A DNA stretch of 64,000 nucleotides from Metabacillus sediminilitoris (GCF_009720625.1 NZ_CP046266.1:2737501-2801500), one strand, 5' to 3'. Shown: positions 8,996 through 18,283, counted from the stretch's first letter. The notes: generated by a model from the letters alone, not told the origin. Program-made: numbers and translations.

Positions 8996-9802
8996 ATGAA
9001 GCTAACTCCAGAACAACGTATTCAACTACATGGCTTTAATAACTTAACAAAATCATTAAGTTTTAATATGTATGATATTTGTTATACAAAAACGAGAGAA
9101 GAACGCGAGGCATATATCGAATATATAGATGAGCAATACAATGCTGATCGTCTAACTAAAATCTTGAAATCTGTTACAGATATCATCGGTGCGCATGTGT
9201 TAAATATTGCCAAACAAGATTATGTTCCACAGGGGGCAAGTGTAACAATCTTAGTATCAGAAGGTCCAGTTGTCGAAGTTCCTACTGAATCTTATGATGA
9301 ATCACCCGGACCTCTTCCTGAAGCAATTGTAATGGGTTTAGATAAAAGTCATATTACAGTTCATACATATCCGGAGTATCACCCAAATGAAGGAATAAGT
9401 ACATTTAGAGCAGATATTGACGTATCGACATGTGGAGAAATATCACCTTTAAAGGCGTTAAATTATCTTATTCACTCTTTTGATACGGATATTATGACAA
9501 TGGATTACCGTGTTCGAGGATTTACAAGGGATATTAAAGGGCAAAAATTGTTCATAGATCATGATATTAGTTCGATTCAAAATTATATTCCTGAAAAAGT
9601 AAAAAATCAATTTGATATGATTGATGTAAATATTTATCAAGAGAACATCTTTCATACAAAATGTAAGTTAAAAGAATTTGATTTGAATAATTATTTATTT
9701 GGCTATTCTAAAGACAAATTAAGTAAAGAAGAACAAGAAGAAATTACAGCTCGCTTAACAGAAGAAATGGATGAAATTTTTTATGGGAAAAATATTAAAT
9801 AA
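8996..9802 (+). CDS. speD: S-adenosylmethionine decarboxylase proenzyme, class 1A (E. coli type)
   Basis: A 268-residue enzyme very like E. coli SpeD throughout ([35 protein letters not shown]). It makes decarboxylated S-adenosylmethionine, the aminopropyl donor for spermidine. The proenzyme self-cleaves between Lys117 and Ser118 (GLDKSHI) to give the pyruvoyl group; the conserved Cys146 is in STCGEIS. AAGGGGGAAG precedes ATG 8996. From general knowledge, B. subtilis uses a short class 1B enzyme of about 126 residues, so this long form is notable. No speE or agmatinase gene is adjacent. Confidence 0.95.
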   Translation: MKLTPEQRIQLHGFNNLTKSLSFNMYDICYTKTREEREAYIEYIDEQYNADRLTKILKSVTDIIGAHVLNIAKQDYVPQGASVTILVSEGPVVEVPTESYDESPGPLPEAIVMGLDKSHITVHTYPEYHPNEGISTFRADIDVSTCGEISPLKALNYLIHSFDTDIMTMDYRVRGFTRDIKGQKLFIDHDISSIQNYIPEKVKNQFDMIDVNIYQENIFHTKCKLKEFDLNNYLFGYSKDKLSKEEQEEITARLTEEMDEIFYGKNIK

Positions 9803-9807
9803 TTACT

Positions 9808-9933
9808 GTGAGATTTGTTAAAGAAGAAGCTGTAAATGGTAGATAATACGGGAACCAACAATCAGAAAATGTTCCATTTGAGGATTTTATAAAGAAAATT
9901 GTCCAACAAATAAAAGAACGTAATATTAAATAG
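9808..9933 (+). pseudogene. C-terminal coding remnant downstream of speD
   Basis: One frame from 9808 to the stop at 9931-9933 reads a protein-like tail (SENVPFEDFIKKIVQQIKE) but carries an in-frame TAA at 9844-9846 and has no start signal. I do not recognise the family. It appears to be the end of a lost gene, or of a gene truncated by rearrangement. Confidence 0.4.
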
Positions 9934-10006
9934 AGGATTTGATTCATGACTAAGATTAAAAACAAAAAGGTATAAAAGATAGTTAATACGCTTGGATATA
10001 AGACTC

Positions 10007-10054
10007 AACTGCACCGCAATTGTTGAAGACATTCTAGCAATTGAAGGTGCAGTT
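10007..10054. repeat. long inverted repeat between speD and moaA
   Basis: AACTGCACC (10007-10015) and CAATTG (10017-10022) pair with CAATTG (10038-10043) and GGTGCAGTT (10046-10054). It lies between convergent genes, so it may act as a bidirectional terminator, although neither side has a long T run. Confidence 0.6.
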
Positions 10055-10149
10055 CTTATCTATAATTTAAACTGGAATTTAATAAATTAGTTTTAACAAT
10101 CAAAATAAGCACAAATTATTTCCTTATAATGATCCACACCCAAACTGAA

Positions 10150-11169
10150 TTATCCACCAATATGAGACATTTCAATTTTATTACGTGTCATTGTTGAATC
10201 ACTTCGTTCATCGGAATATTGATCTTTTCTTCCATGCCATATTTTTTGTAAATGTTCGGCTACTTCCAAATCAGATTGTTTGGAACGGATCAGATTTCTT
10301 AAATCATATCCTTTTGATGCAAAAAGACAAGTATATATTGTTCCACTCGCAGAAAGTCGAGCCCGATTACATGTTGAACAAAATGCATCTGTTACAGATG
10401 AAATAACGCCAATTTCTGTTTTAGTACCTACATAGCGATAACGAGTAGCTACTTCACCTGGATAATTAGGATCTATTTCTTCAATGGGCATTTCTTGCTG
10501 TATATCTTGCAGGATCTGCTTTTTTGGATAGACATCTTTTAGATTCCATTTATTTGTATTTCCAACATCCATAAATTCAATAAATCGTAAAATATAGCCT
10601 TTTTCACGAAAATATTTTGCCATTGGTATAATCTCTTGATCGTTCATACCGCGCTTAACAACCATATTAATTTTGACTTCTAAGCCTGCCTCTGCTGCTG
10701 CATCAATTCCCTTCATGACTGTTTTTACCGTGACCCCACGACCATTTATCTTTCCAAATACTTCATCATTTAATGAATCAAGACTAATCGATACTCGTTT
10801 TAAGCCAGCGTCCTTTAACAATTTTGCGTGAAGAGGAAGCAGGGAGCCATTTGTTGTCATTGCAATATCTTTCACACCATCGATTTGATTTATCTTGCTA
10901 ATGAGTTCAGTCAAGTCCTTTCTCATCAGAGGTTCTCCACCTGTAATTCTTATTTTCTGAACACCTAGTGATTGGACGAAGATGTTAGTAAGTCTCACTA
11001 TTTCTTCATAAGTCAGCAGTTCATCTCTTTTTAAAAAAGGGTAATTTGGTCCAAATATTTCGGCTGGCATACAATACGTGCAGCGAAAATTACACTTGTC
11101 AGTTACAGAAATTCGGAGGTCGCGAAGGGGTCGATTAAAGTAATCATAGGTTGTGTTTGTTCTTTCCAT
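10150..11169 (-). CDS. moaA: GTP 3',8-cyclase MoaA
   Basis: Radical SAM enzyme for the first step of molybdenum cofactor synthesis. The N-terminal [4Fe-4S] motif CNFRCTYC supplies Cys26, Cys30 and Cys33. The C-terminal cluster motif [18 protein letters not shown] is also complete. The start is set at 11169 ([10 protein letters not shown]) because GGAGGG lies just upstream. A longer frame begins at 11184, but that ATG overlaps the ribosome-binding site. Length 339 is normal. It follows fdhD by about 25 bases in the same direction, so they are probably co-transcribed. A large molybdoenzyme gene is encoded nearby on the other strand. Confidence 0.95.
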   Translation of the reverse strand: MERTNTTYDYFNRPLRDLRISVTDKCNFRCTYCMPAEIFGPNYPFLKRDELLTYEEIVRLTNIFVQSLGVQKIRITGGEPLMRKDLTELISKINQIDGVKDIAMTTNGSLLPLHAKLLKDAGLKRVSISLDSLNDEVFGKINGRGVTVKTVMKGIDAAAEAGLEVKINMVVKRGMNDQEIIPMAKYFREKGYILRFIEFMDVGNTNKWNLKDVYPKKQILQDIQQEMPIEEIDPNYPGEVATRYRYVGTKTEIGVISSVTDAFCSTCNRARLSASGTIYTCLFASKGYDLRNLIRSKQSDLEVAEHLQKIWHGRKDQYSDERSDSTMTRNKIEMSHIGG

Positions 11170-11193
11170 TGAGTATCCCTCCATCTATCATTT

Positions 11194-11982
11194 TTAAAGT
11201 TTGATCCTTTCAGGGTGTGAGTATATATTAAAAGAAGACCCTCTAATAAAACCTACTGCTGTGATATTTAAGTCATCTGCTAGTTTAATAGCTAGATCAG
11301 TTGGAGCTGATTTTGATAAAACAATCCCAACACCAATTTTTGCTGCCTTTACTAATACTTCTGATGAGATTCTTCCGCTAAAAACAATGATTTTCTCTCG
11401 AACTGAAACATTGTTTAATATACTATATCCGAATAATTTATCTAAAGCGTTATGTCTGCCGATATCTGTACGACTAACGATGATGCCATCTGGTGAACAA
11501 AGAGCAGCATTGTGTACGCCGCCGGTCTCCTGAAAAACAACACTGCTTTTTTGCATGTTCTCCATTAATTTTATACATTGAGTAGGAGAGATTGTTAATT
11601 TCGTTGTTGCCGTTTTAGCTGTCCTAGCATCATTATGAAAATAAAATTGTCTGCTTTTACCACAACAAGAACCAATAAAACGTTTAGAATAATATTCTTG
11701 ACTTGTTGTCATTTTTGAATGCAATTTCACATGAGCATAACCAGCATCTTCATCAATGTTTAAAGAAGAAATTTCATCTTGAAACCGAATAACACCTTCT
11801 GAGGCTAAAAAGCCAATAACCATTTCATCAAAATGGGTAGGAGTACAAACCATTGTAGCAAACTCTTGATCATTGACAAAGATTGTTAACGGATATTCCG
11901 TTACAATGTCATCCTCTGTTTCTGAAAGTTGGCCATTCGTAAATTTCGTAATTTTTTGATTCACACTCATTTTTTGCACCAT
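11194..11982 (-). CDS. fdhD: formate dehydrogenase accessory sulfurtransferase FdhD
   Basis: FdhD transfers sulfur to the bis-MGD molybdenum cofactor of formate-dehydrogenase-type enzymes. The conserved cysteine pair is in IGSCCGKSR (about residue 106), and RTDIGRHNALDKL and FSGRISSEVLVKAAKIG are typical. ATG 11982 is used; an in-frame TTG at 11988 has slightly better spacing from AAAGGAT and may be the real start. It precedes moaA on the minus strand and faces away from the DUF2294/molybdoenzyme genes, forming a functional cluster. Confidence 0.93.
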   Translation of the reverse strand: MVQKMSVNQKITKFTNGQLSETEDDIVTEYPLTIFVNDQEFATMVCTPTHFDEMVIGFLASEGVIRFQDEISSLNIDEDAGYAHVKLHSKMTTSQEYYSKRFIGSCCGKSRQFYFHNDARTAKTATTKLTISPTQCIKLMENMQKSSVVFQETGGVHNAALCSPDGIIVSRTDIGRHNALDKLFGYSILNNVSVREKIIVFSGRISSEVLVKAAKIGVGIVLSKSAPTDLAIKLADDLNITAVGFIRGSSFNIYSHPERIKL

Positions 11983-11988
11983 GTTCAA

Positions 11989-12505
11989 CGATCATCCTTT
12001 AAAAGAAAATTCTGATTGTATAAAGTATAAACACATCAAGTGGATTTAACAAGTATAGTAGATTTCTTGATGACTACCATTTAAGTAATTGGCAATAAAT
12101 ATATAGCCCTACATACAAAAAATGACTGCCAGAAAAGTTTGACAAGGTTGATAAATCTCATTATCCAAAAGTGAGTAATAATCCAAATAAAATCTCAGTT
12201 TAGTATTGATGCAAAAAAGAGAACATGTTAGTATTTTTATAAGAATTCAAGGATTTGTAACAATTTGTTTCGTGATAGCGATCCTGTTGACGGTTCAAAT
12301 TGGTGCTAATCGACAATAATAAGTGAGACCATTAAGGTGTAATGACAACATTACTTTCGTTGCTAAATTTCATTTGAATGCTTTATGGAATTGTAAGCGA
12401 TTAAAAACAAGTTGTGCAGCCAAAAATGGTTTGATTTTCCTTTAGAATGTCAGAAATTTGTGGTAAAATATTCATGTACAACCTCGGAGCAGGCAGGAGA
12501 GTATT
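11989..12505. other. long divergent intergenic region between fdhD and the DUF2294 gene
   Basis: About 500 bases holding the promoters of both divergent units. I could not identify a specific operator. A possible 36-codon membrane-peptide ORF lies inside it at 12209-12319. Confidence 0.4.
12209..12319 (+). CDS. possible 36-residue single-span membrane peptide
   Basis: The ORF runs from ATG 12209 to TAA 12317-12319. It gives a basic head (MQKREHVSIFIRIQG), one hydrophobic segment (residues about 16-31) and a short tail (GANRQ). The charge layout and helix are protein-like, but no good ribosome-binding site is seen. Unrecognised; it could be a remnant or a chance ORF. Confidence 0.3.
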   Translation: MQKREHVSIFIRIQGFVTICFVIAILLTVQIGANRQ

Positions 12506-12865
12506 ATGAATAAGTATGAAGCAGAATTTAGTAATATCGTACGCTCATTTAGAAAGAAACATATGGGTAAGGGACCAAGCAAAATAACAACTACATTTTG
12601 TAAAAACTGGGCCATTTGTGAAATGGAAGGAAATTTATCACCAGTTGAAAAGTTCATTGCCAGTGCAGATCAAGGAAAACATATGCTCCGCTCAGCAAGA
12701 ACTGAAATGGTAAAGCAAATGTATAGGAAGACTCCACCTGTTGAGATGGAGGAATTCTTAGGGTGTAAATTTGTAGATTTATTTGTAGATATAGATATTG
12801 ATAGAGATTTTGGAATGTCAATTTTTGTTTTTGATCAAGATCTTCAAGAGAAGTTTTCTAAATAA
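12506..12865 (+). CDS. DUF2294 (MpsC-like) domain protein
   Basis: A 119-residue protein with the DUF2294 pattern: F..KHMGKGPSKITTTF near the N-terminus, then EGNLSPVEKF and RTEMVKQMY. The family is now linked by name to MpsC of the staphylococcal MpsABC bicarbonate/membrane-potential system, but here no MpsA or MpsB partner is adjacent. Instead it sits between fdhD and a formate-dehydrogenase-like gene. CAGGAGAG precedes ATG 12506. A terminator follows before the molybdoenzyme gene. Soluble, no membrane segment; function unproven. Confidence 0.8.
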   Translation: MNKYEAEFSNIVRSFRKKHMGKGPSKITTTFCKNWAICEMEGNLSPVEKFIASADQGKHMLRSARTEMVKQMYRKTPPVEMEEFLGCKFVDLFVDIDIDRDFGMSIFVFDQDLQEKFSK

Positions 12866-12902
12866 AAAGGTATGGCACTTAGTAGCGACCCTGCAAAAGA
12901 CT

Positions 12903-12949
12903 AACCACCATTAACTCTAACATTATCATGTTGAGGTATGGTGGTTTTT
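12903..12949 (+). terminator. rho-independent terminator
   Basis: AACCACCAT (12903-12911) pairs with ATGGTGGTT (12938-12946), followed by Ts. It separates the DUF2294 gene from the molybdoenzyme gene. Confidence 0.8.
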
Positions 12950-13103
12950 CTTGTTTTTAGAGGATATTTTATCGTTTTAAACTATACTGACTTGCCCCTT
13001 AACAGGTTTATAACGTATAAACCTTCTTATCCTGAACTGGTATTAGCCAGATATTGTTTAAAGTGACAGACACGTTTCTTAACTAGATTAGGAGTTGATT
13101 TAA

Positions 13104-15464
13104 TTGGGAAAAACGCAACATCAAGGTCCGATAAAGGCAACAAAAATCCCCCAGCCAAAACACTGGGTTAGTCCAATTCCTTTTGGACTAGGAAAGGTAA
13201 AACCACAACATTTCCGCGATACAATGAAGATTGCTATTGAAAACAGTGATAACTTAGGCTATGCAACAAAAATATTAACAAAAGGTGTATGTGATGGATG
13301 TGCATTAGGAGTATCTGGATTATTTGATCAGACTTTAAAGGGTCCCCATATTTGTACGACAAGATTGAATGTTCTACGATTAAACACAATGCCTGCTTTA
13401 AAAGAAGAAGTTGTTCATGCAGACATTGATGAACTTCGAAAATATAGCAGCACTGAATTAAGGAAATTAGGAAGAATACCCTATCCACTAATTCGTCGCA
13501 AAGGAGAAAGAAAATTTTCTCGGATAACTTGGGATGAGGCAATGGATCTCATTGCTAATAAAATGAAAGAATTAGATCCAAAACAATATGCTTTTTATTT
13601 AACTTCAAGAGGAATAACAAATGAATCTTATTACATTGCTGGAAAAGTAGCTCGATTTTTAGGTACAAACAATATAGACAATGCCTCACGCATTTGTCAC
13701 TCACCAAGTAAAACAGCTTTAAAACGTTCTATTGGAGTAGGTGCATCAACGGCAAACTATCAAGATTGGTTTGGAACCGATGTTCTGATGTTTTGGGGAA
13801 GTGTTGCATCAAATAGTTCACCTGTTTCAACGAAATATATGTTAGAAGCAAAGAAACGAGGAACTAAAATTATTGTGGTGAATCCGTATAGTGAGCCGGC
13901 TATGGAAAAATATTGGATTCCTTCAAATCTTGAATCAGCGTTATTCGGAACAAAAATTGCCGACGATTTTTATCAAGTGAATATTGGTGGGGATATCGCT
14001 TTTATACACGGAATCATGAAGCATTGGTTTAAGATGGAAGAAAATCAGTACGGATCAGCAATAAACCATGAATTTGTAAATGAGCATGTTAATGGCTATG
14101 AAGAATTAAAGCTGAAAGTACAGGAACAATCATGGGATGAGATAATCAAATCATCTGGAGTACCGTATGAACGAATTGTTGAATTATCGGAATTACTTGC
14201 AAAAAGTAAAAATGCCGTATTTGCATGGGCTTTAGGTTTAACAATGCATTCCTTTGCGACTGACAATATTTCACAAGTAGCCAATCTGGCCCTTTTACGT
14301 GGTTTTCTTGGACGTGAAAATAACGGGTTAATGCCTTTCCGCGGTCATTCATCTGTACAAGGTTCTGGAGAGATGGGGGCAGATCCATTTGTATTACCAG
14401 GCAGTAATTTTGATGAGGAAAACATAAAGCGAATGGAAGAAATTTGGGGATTTAAACTACCTAAATGGCAGGGAGATATTGTTGGGGTCACACTTGAAAA
14501 TATTGTACTTCCTGAAGATCATGAACGTAAAATAAAACTTTACTATTTGTCAGGCGGAAACTTCTTGGAAACTATGCCAGATCCTGAATTTGTTGAAAAA
14601 GCACTATCAGAATTAGAAATCCGCGTTCATCAGGATATCATATTGAATACTTCCACTCTTGTTGATGCAAAGGAAGCAGTAATCGTCCTTCCTGCAAAAA
14701 CACGGTACGAGCAAGAAGGTGGTGGAACTTCAACATCAACTGAACGTATGGTTTATTTTTCTCCTGAAATTAAAGGGAATAAAAATGAAATAAAGGAGGC
14801 ACGTTCAGAATGGCGAATCTATATTGATCTTGCGAAACGAGTTAAGCCTGATAAGGCACATTTAGTAGATTTCAAAACAGGACAAGAAATTCGTAATGAA
14901 ATTGCAATTGCAAATAGGGACTATGACGGAATTCAGCATTTAAAAGATCAAGGAGACGTTTTCCAATGGGGAGGAGCATGGCTTTGTGAAGAAGGTATTT
15001 GTCCGACACCAGATGGCAAGGGGAATTTAGTAGCTGTTGATATCCCAGATTTAGGTAAGAAGGAAGGCCAATTTATTGTTACTTCACGACGTGGTAAACA
15101 ATTTAATTCAATGGTTTATAAAGAAACAGATCCATTTAACAACGCAGAGCGTTATGATGTATTAATGAACGCAGATGATGCTGGTACATTAAGTATTACT
15201 GAAGGAGAAGGGATTGTCGTTTACAATGGATTTGGTGTTTTTCAAGGCAGAGCAAAATTTGTTGATATTGCAAAAGGGAACTTGGAAGTACATTTTCCAG
15301 AAGGCAATTTCTTATTACCAAGAGGGAGATATGAAAAATACGCTGGAATTCCTGATTATAATATTACTGTTTCAGTAGAAAAAGCCGACCGCTTTAATGC
15401 CCGTAAAGACATTCAATATTTAGAAAAACGTGTTGAGGATTTAGAAATTGATACTCCGGTTTAA
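13104..15464 (+). CDS. FdhF/YdeP-family molybdopterin oxidoreductase
   Basis: A 786-residue bis-MGD enzyme related to formate dehydrogenase H and most like the YdeP branch. An N-terminal extension carries CDGCALGVSGLFDQTLKGPHIC (Cys63, Cys66, Cys84) in place of a classical four-Cys cluster motif. The probable Mo ligand is Cys198 in SRICHSPSKTAL, where E. coli FdhF has selenocysteine. The cofactor-binding features RGHSSVQGSGEMGADP and VTSRRGKQFNSM follow. The TTG start at 13104 is preceded by AGGAG (13090-13094). Neighbours moaA and fdhD supply and sulfurate its cofactor. No electron-transfer subunit gene is adjacent. Formate activity is plausible but not shown; YdeP itself has been linked to acid resistance. 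Confidence 0.9.
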   Translation: MGKTQHQGPIKATKIPQPKHWVSPIPFGLGKVKPQHFRDTMKIAIENSDNLGYATKILTKGVCDGCALGVSGLFDQTLKGPHICTTRLNVLRLNTMPALKEEVVHADIDELRKYSSTELRKLGRIPYPLIRRKGERKFSRITWDEAMDLIANKMKELDPKQYAFYLTSRGITNESYYIAGKVARFLGTNNIDNASRICHSPSKTALKRSIGVGASTANYQDWFGTDVLMFWGSVASNSSPVSTKYMLEAKKRGTKIIVVNPYSEPAMEKYWIPSNLESALFGTKIADDFYQVNIGGDIAFIHGIMKHWFKMEENQYGSAINHEFVNEHVNGYEELKLKVQEQSWDEIIKSSGVPYERIVELSELLAKSKNAVFAWALGLTMHSFATDNISQVANLALLRGFLGRENNGLMPFRGHSSVQGSGEMGADPFVLPGSNFDEENIKRMEEIWGFKLPKWQGDIVGVTLENIVLPEDHERKIKLYYLSGGNFLETMPDPEFVEKALSELEIRVHQDIILNTSTLVDAKEAVIVLPAKTRYEQEGGGTSTSTERMVYFSPEIKGNKNEIKEARSEWRIYIDLAKRVKPDKAHLVDFKTGQEIRNEIAIANRDYDGIQHLKDQGDVFQWGGAWLCEEGICPTPDGKGNLVAVDIPDLGKKEGQFIVTSRRGKQFNSMVYKETDPFNNAERYDVLMNADDAGTLSITEGEGIVVYNGFGVFQGRAKFVDIAKGNLEVHFPEGNFLLPRGRYEKYAGIPDYNITVSVEKADRFNARKDIQYLEKRVEDLEIDTPV

Positions 15465-15470
15465 AATGTA

Positions 15471-15496
15471 GGCTGACCTAATCTAATAGGTCAGCC
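15471..15496 (+). terminator. probable terminator
   Basis: GGCTGACCTA (15471-15480) pairs perfectly with TAGGTCAGCC (15487-15496) just after the molybdoenzyme stop. The T tract is interrupted. Confidence 0.65.
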
Positions 15497-15509
15497 CTTA
15501 TCATATTTA

Positions 15510-15626
15510 TTATTCTTCATCATTAATTTCTCCATCACCAATTTCATCCTCCCCGGGTTCGTCGTCACATGCAACGATGGAAGTAGCAAGTAGTGCTGAA
15601 AGTAAAAGTACAAGGAACTTTTTCAT
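15510..15626 (-). CDS. small acidic lipoprotein
   Basis: A 38-residue ORF on the minus strand, from ATG at 15626 to TAA at 15510-15512, preceded by AGGTGGTG. The peptide has a signal segment (MKKFLVLLLSALLATS), a lipobox-like IVAC, then a very acidic tail (CDDEPGEDEIGDG). The predicted product is a membrane-anchored mini-lipoprotein of about 18 mature residues. It is convergent with the molybdoenzyme gene. No family recognised. Confidence 0.65.
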   Translation of the reverse strand: MKKFLVLLLSALLATSIVACDDEPGEDEIGDGEINDEE

Positions 15627-16060
15627 GAAAGAATTCACCACCTAGAATTATATGTGTAAAATAGGGTTCCAAAAATACTACTTAATTATGTAATTGCTAT
15701 AAACATTTAACTAAAAACAAATAAAGATTGATTCAGTAAACTAGGTTTTTGTTAATATTTTCATGAGCCTACTAGGAGAAAATGTCATTCACTAGGGTGA
15801 AGAATGAAAGATAAAGATAGTACAAACTTTGAGTTATGATGAAGATGTTTATCGCGAAGAGAGAATGGTAAGTGTTGTCATTCCTTAATTATATCAAACA
15901 ATGCGATCTATAATGGGCTAATATGTGAGTTAATCTGTAAAACACCCAGACTAATTCTTTGCTTTTTATTTCAATCATTATGTTCCGAATAGATTGTTAT
16001 CCGTGTCATATCTATTTATTTATTCATAACCTACTAGTAATAGGGGGGAGGATAAAAGGT
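15627..16060. other. intergenic region with a short coding-like tail
   Basis: Mostly featureless. One frame, 15808-15888, reads KIKIVQTLSYDEDVYREER and on to a stop without any start signal. It looks like the last residues of a lost gene, but it is too short to assign. Confidence 0.3.
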
Positions 16061-16414
16061 ATGGGGAATAATGATGAATCTATTTGTCAAAAGTTTCCAA
16101 GAATTATCGGAGGCCAAATGGGTTTTGCCGGAGGTAAATGTGTAGCAACAATAAATCGAGATGAATTACATGTAACAATTTTAAAGAAACGTTTTAGAGT
16201 AACAACTTCTTTCTCTTTCGATTCAAGAGATGCTAAGACAGGACAGGCATTGTGTCTTGGTCGTGTAGTACTTTTGCAAACGGAAGTTGATGATTTTGTT
16301 GCTGCAATTCTTAAGCAGGTTCATCTTCTGTTAGCATATTATCTCCTTTCTAGATTTTCTTATTTTGCCAAGATATCATCAGGATCTCTTCCTTTTTCCC
16401 ATCTTTATTTGTAG
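16061..16414 (+). pseudogene. truncated DUF1259 (LppY/LpqO-like) protein
   Basis: ATG 16061 is preceded by GGGGGGAGG (16043-16051). The first 85 residues resemble DUF1259 proteins: FPRIIGGQMGFAGGKCVATI, VTTSFSFDSRD and LGRVVLLQTEVDDFVAAILK. Family members should then continue into a second half with a His-Asn-His motif. Here the sequence turns into low-quality hydrophobic residues, with a stop at 16412-16414. I read it as a gene broken by a frameshift or by the insertion whose transposase remnant starts just downstream. Confidence 0.5.
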
Positions 16415-16540
16415 GATTTGTAGGAATGCTACAATATGATGTGGTTGTCCAAGACATCCAACTATAAGGACATTTCTTTTTTATCCTCCCAATTAATAAC
16501 ATAACTATTATTCTAGTCTTTATTACCTATACCAAAAAGT

Positions 16541-17380
16541 TATCAAGTTCAACTAGAAGAAGAAATAAACAAAGATCGAATTGCACATGGAAAAAAGCCT
16601 TTCCACCCCTCAAACAAAAGAAGAGACGAAAGAAATTAAAGTAAGCACAACAGATCCTGAAAGTGGCTATTATATTAAAAATGAACGAGAAAAACAATTT
16701 GCCTACTCCGTTCATACAGCTTGTGACTAAAAAGGCTTTGTATTAGGCAATCAAGTTACAGGTGGAAAAGATAGTCAGGTGGTAAATTCTCTAGTAGATG
16801 AATTGATTGAAAAAGTAGGTAAGCCAAATGTTCTTGCTGGAGACGCTGGATATAAAACATCACCTGTTGCGCGAAATATTTAATGGACAAAGAAATTAGA
16901 CCTGTTATGCCTTACACGAGACCTCACACTAAAGATGGATTCAAGAAAAAATATGAATATGTTTATGATGAATACTATGATTGTTATATTTGTCCGAAGG
17001 ATCAAGTGCTTCCTTATCGTACGACGACCAAGATGGTTACAGACAATATGCATCAAACCCAGCCATTTGTAAAGATTGCCCACTCCTTGATTCCTGTTCA
17101 CAGAGTAAGGACAATTGGAAATTGATTCACCGACATATTTTGGGAAGATAAAATTGATGAGGTTAATCATTTACGACATTCAGAAATTAATAAAAACATA
17201 TACGCTATGCGTAAGGAGACAATCGAACGTGTCTTTGCAGATGCCAAAGAAAAGCATGGTATGCGATGGACCACTTTAAGAGGACTTAAAAAAGTGGCCA
17301 TGCAGGCGATGCTAACTTTTGCTGCCACGAATCTTAAGAAAATGGCAAACTGGGCATGGAAGTATCCCTGCCCAGCCTAA
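16541..17380 (+). pseudogene. IS1182-family transposase, decayed
   Basis: Two or more frames together spell an IS1182-type DDE transposase. INKDRIAHGKKPFHP reads in one frame. STTDPESGYY, EKQFAYSVHTACD, VTGGKDSQVVNSL and LAGDAGYKTSPVARN follow in another. The tail is ETIERVFADAKEKHGM, then AMQAMLTFAATNLKKMANW, up to TAA 17378-17380. In-frame stops interrupt it at GTGACTAAAAAG (about 16728) and after ARNI (about 16881), and there are frameshifts. The N-terminal half of the gene and the left end are missing. It is not functional as read. Confidence 0.85.
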
Positions 17381-17398
17381 AATATTGAGATTAAATGC

Positions 17399-17435
17399 AA
17401 ACCCCATTTCAAATCAAGGATTTGAAATGGGGTTT
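17399..17435. repeat. 17-bp perfect hairpin at the IS1182-type right end
   Basis: AAACCCCATTTCAAATC (17399-17415) pairs perfectly with GATTTGAAATGGGGTTT (17419-17435) across a 3-nt loop, followed by GTCTACAG. It is probably the transposase terminator or right-end structure of the decayed element. Confidence 0.7.
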
Positions 17436-17447
17436 GTCTACAGGCCG

Positions 17448-17477
17448 AGAGCTAATCAAATAATGTTGATTAGCTCT
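17448..17477. terminator. hairpin after the IS remnant
   Basis: AGAGCTAATCAA (17448-17459) pairs perfectly with TTGATTAGCTCT (17466-17477). The T richness downstream is modest. It may terminate a transcript lost when the element inserted. Confidence 0.5.
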
Positions 17478-17636
17478 TCTATATTGTTAATAAAAATAGG
17501 TTTATAAAAATCCAATAAATGAGAAATGTATATATCCTTATCTTTGAAATTGTTAATTTTAATAAAAGGAGGATAAACTTATTTGATTAGGAGATTTTAA
17601 ATAATATCAATTTATCCTAGAAAGGATGGTACATTT

Positions 17637-18125
17637 ATGGAGAAAAAATTATTAAAATTACTTAATGTTCTGTGTTTAATTTGCTTACCTTTTTTATTTC
17701 GGGGCTCAAAGATGAGGGAGAATTTACTTATTTTTTTCTCAAAAGGAGTTCTAGCAACCCTTATTGATGCTTATGTTGTTGGAACCCAAAGAGTTTCCTA
17801 TCCAGTTCGCCCTTTTCCAAAAATCTTTAAAACAAATCTTATTTATGACATATTATTCTTTCCAATATTAAGTGTGATCTGGGTTAAAATATCGTATAAC
17901 GATAATATAAGTAAGATACTTTTAAAGAGCTTAATATTTAGTGTTCCAATGAGTTTAGGGCAATGGTATTTTGAAAAAAATTCCAGATTGTTCAAATGGA
18001 AAAAGTGGTCGCCACTCCATACTTTTGGAAGTGTAAACTTTACATTATTTACAATTAGAGGTTTAGTTGGCTTATTAAAGAGAATAGATAAATTAAAGCA
18101 AAATCAAAATAAAACCCATAATTAA
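17637..18125 (+). CDS. CBO0543-family integral membrane protein
   Basis: A 162-residue protein matching the CBO0543 family found widely in spore-forming Firmicutes. It has four or five predicted membrane segments and the family hallmarks SFIDAYVV-like (LATLIDAYVVG), YPVRPFPKIFKTNLIYD, IFSVPMSLGQWYFEKN and FKWKKWSPLHTF. AAAGGATGG precedes ATG 17637. It is intact although its neighbours on both sides are decayed genes. Function unknown. Confidence 0.8.
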   Translation: MEKKLLKLLNVLCLICLPFLFRGSKMRENLLIFFSKGVLATLIDAYVVGTQRVSYPVRPFPKIFKTNLIYDILFFPILSVIWVKISYNDNISKILLKSLIFSVPMSLGQWYFEKNSRLFKWKKWSPLHTFGSVNFTLFTIRGLVGLLKRIDKLKQNQNKTHN

Positions 18126-18169
18126 AGGTTGATATTATGATTAAAAAAACAGTTAAGCTAGAAGCCATT

Positions 18170-18283
18170 CTAATTGGCATCTCCACGTTTGTCAGCAATT
18201 TCTTTTACCCATTCTCCAACTTGTGGGCTTACACGTCCTTGGCGTGTACTACCTAAAATGATTCCTATATTTAATTTTTCCAT
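18170..18283 (-). pseudogene. NADPH-dependent FMN reductase, N-terminal fragment
   Basis: An ATG at 18283 has a strong GAGGAGG site upstream. The 37-residue product reads MEKLNIGIILGSTRQGRVSP and continues through VGEWVKEIADKRGDAN before a stop. This is the flavin-binding first strand and helix of the NADPH-dependent FMN reductase family, which should be about 180 residues. The gene is truncated after its first 20 percent. Confidence 0.65.

Noticed and set aside
16883..17125. 80-codon plus-strand ORF
   Set aside because: Internal fragment of the decayed IS1182-type transposase.
17637..18125. CBO0543 gene as cargo of the IS1182 relic
   Set aside because: It lies outside the recognisable right end, and the family is widespread in spore formers, so transfer with the element is not supported.
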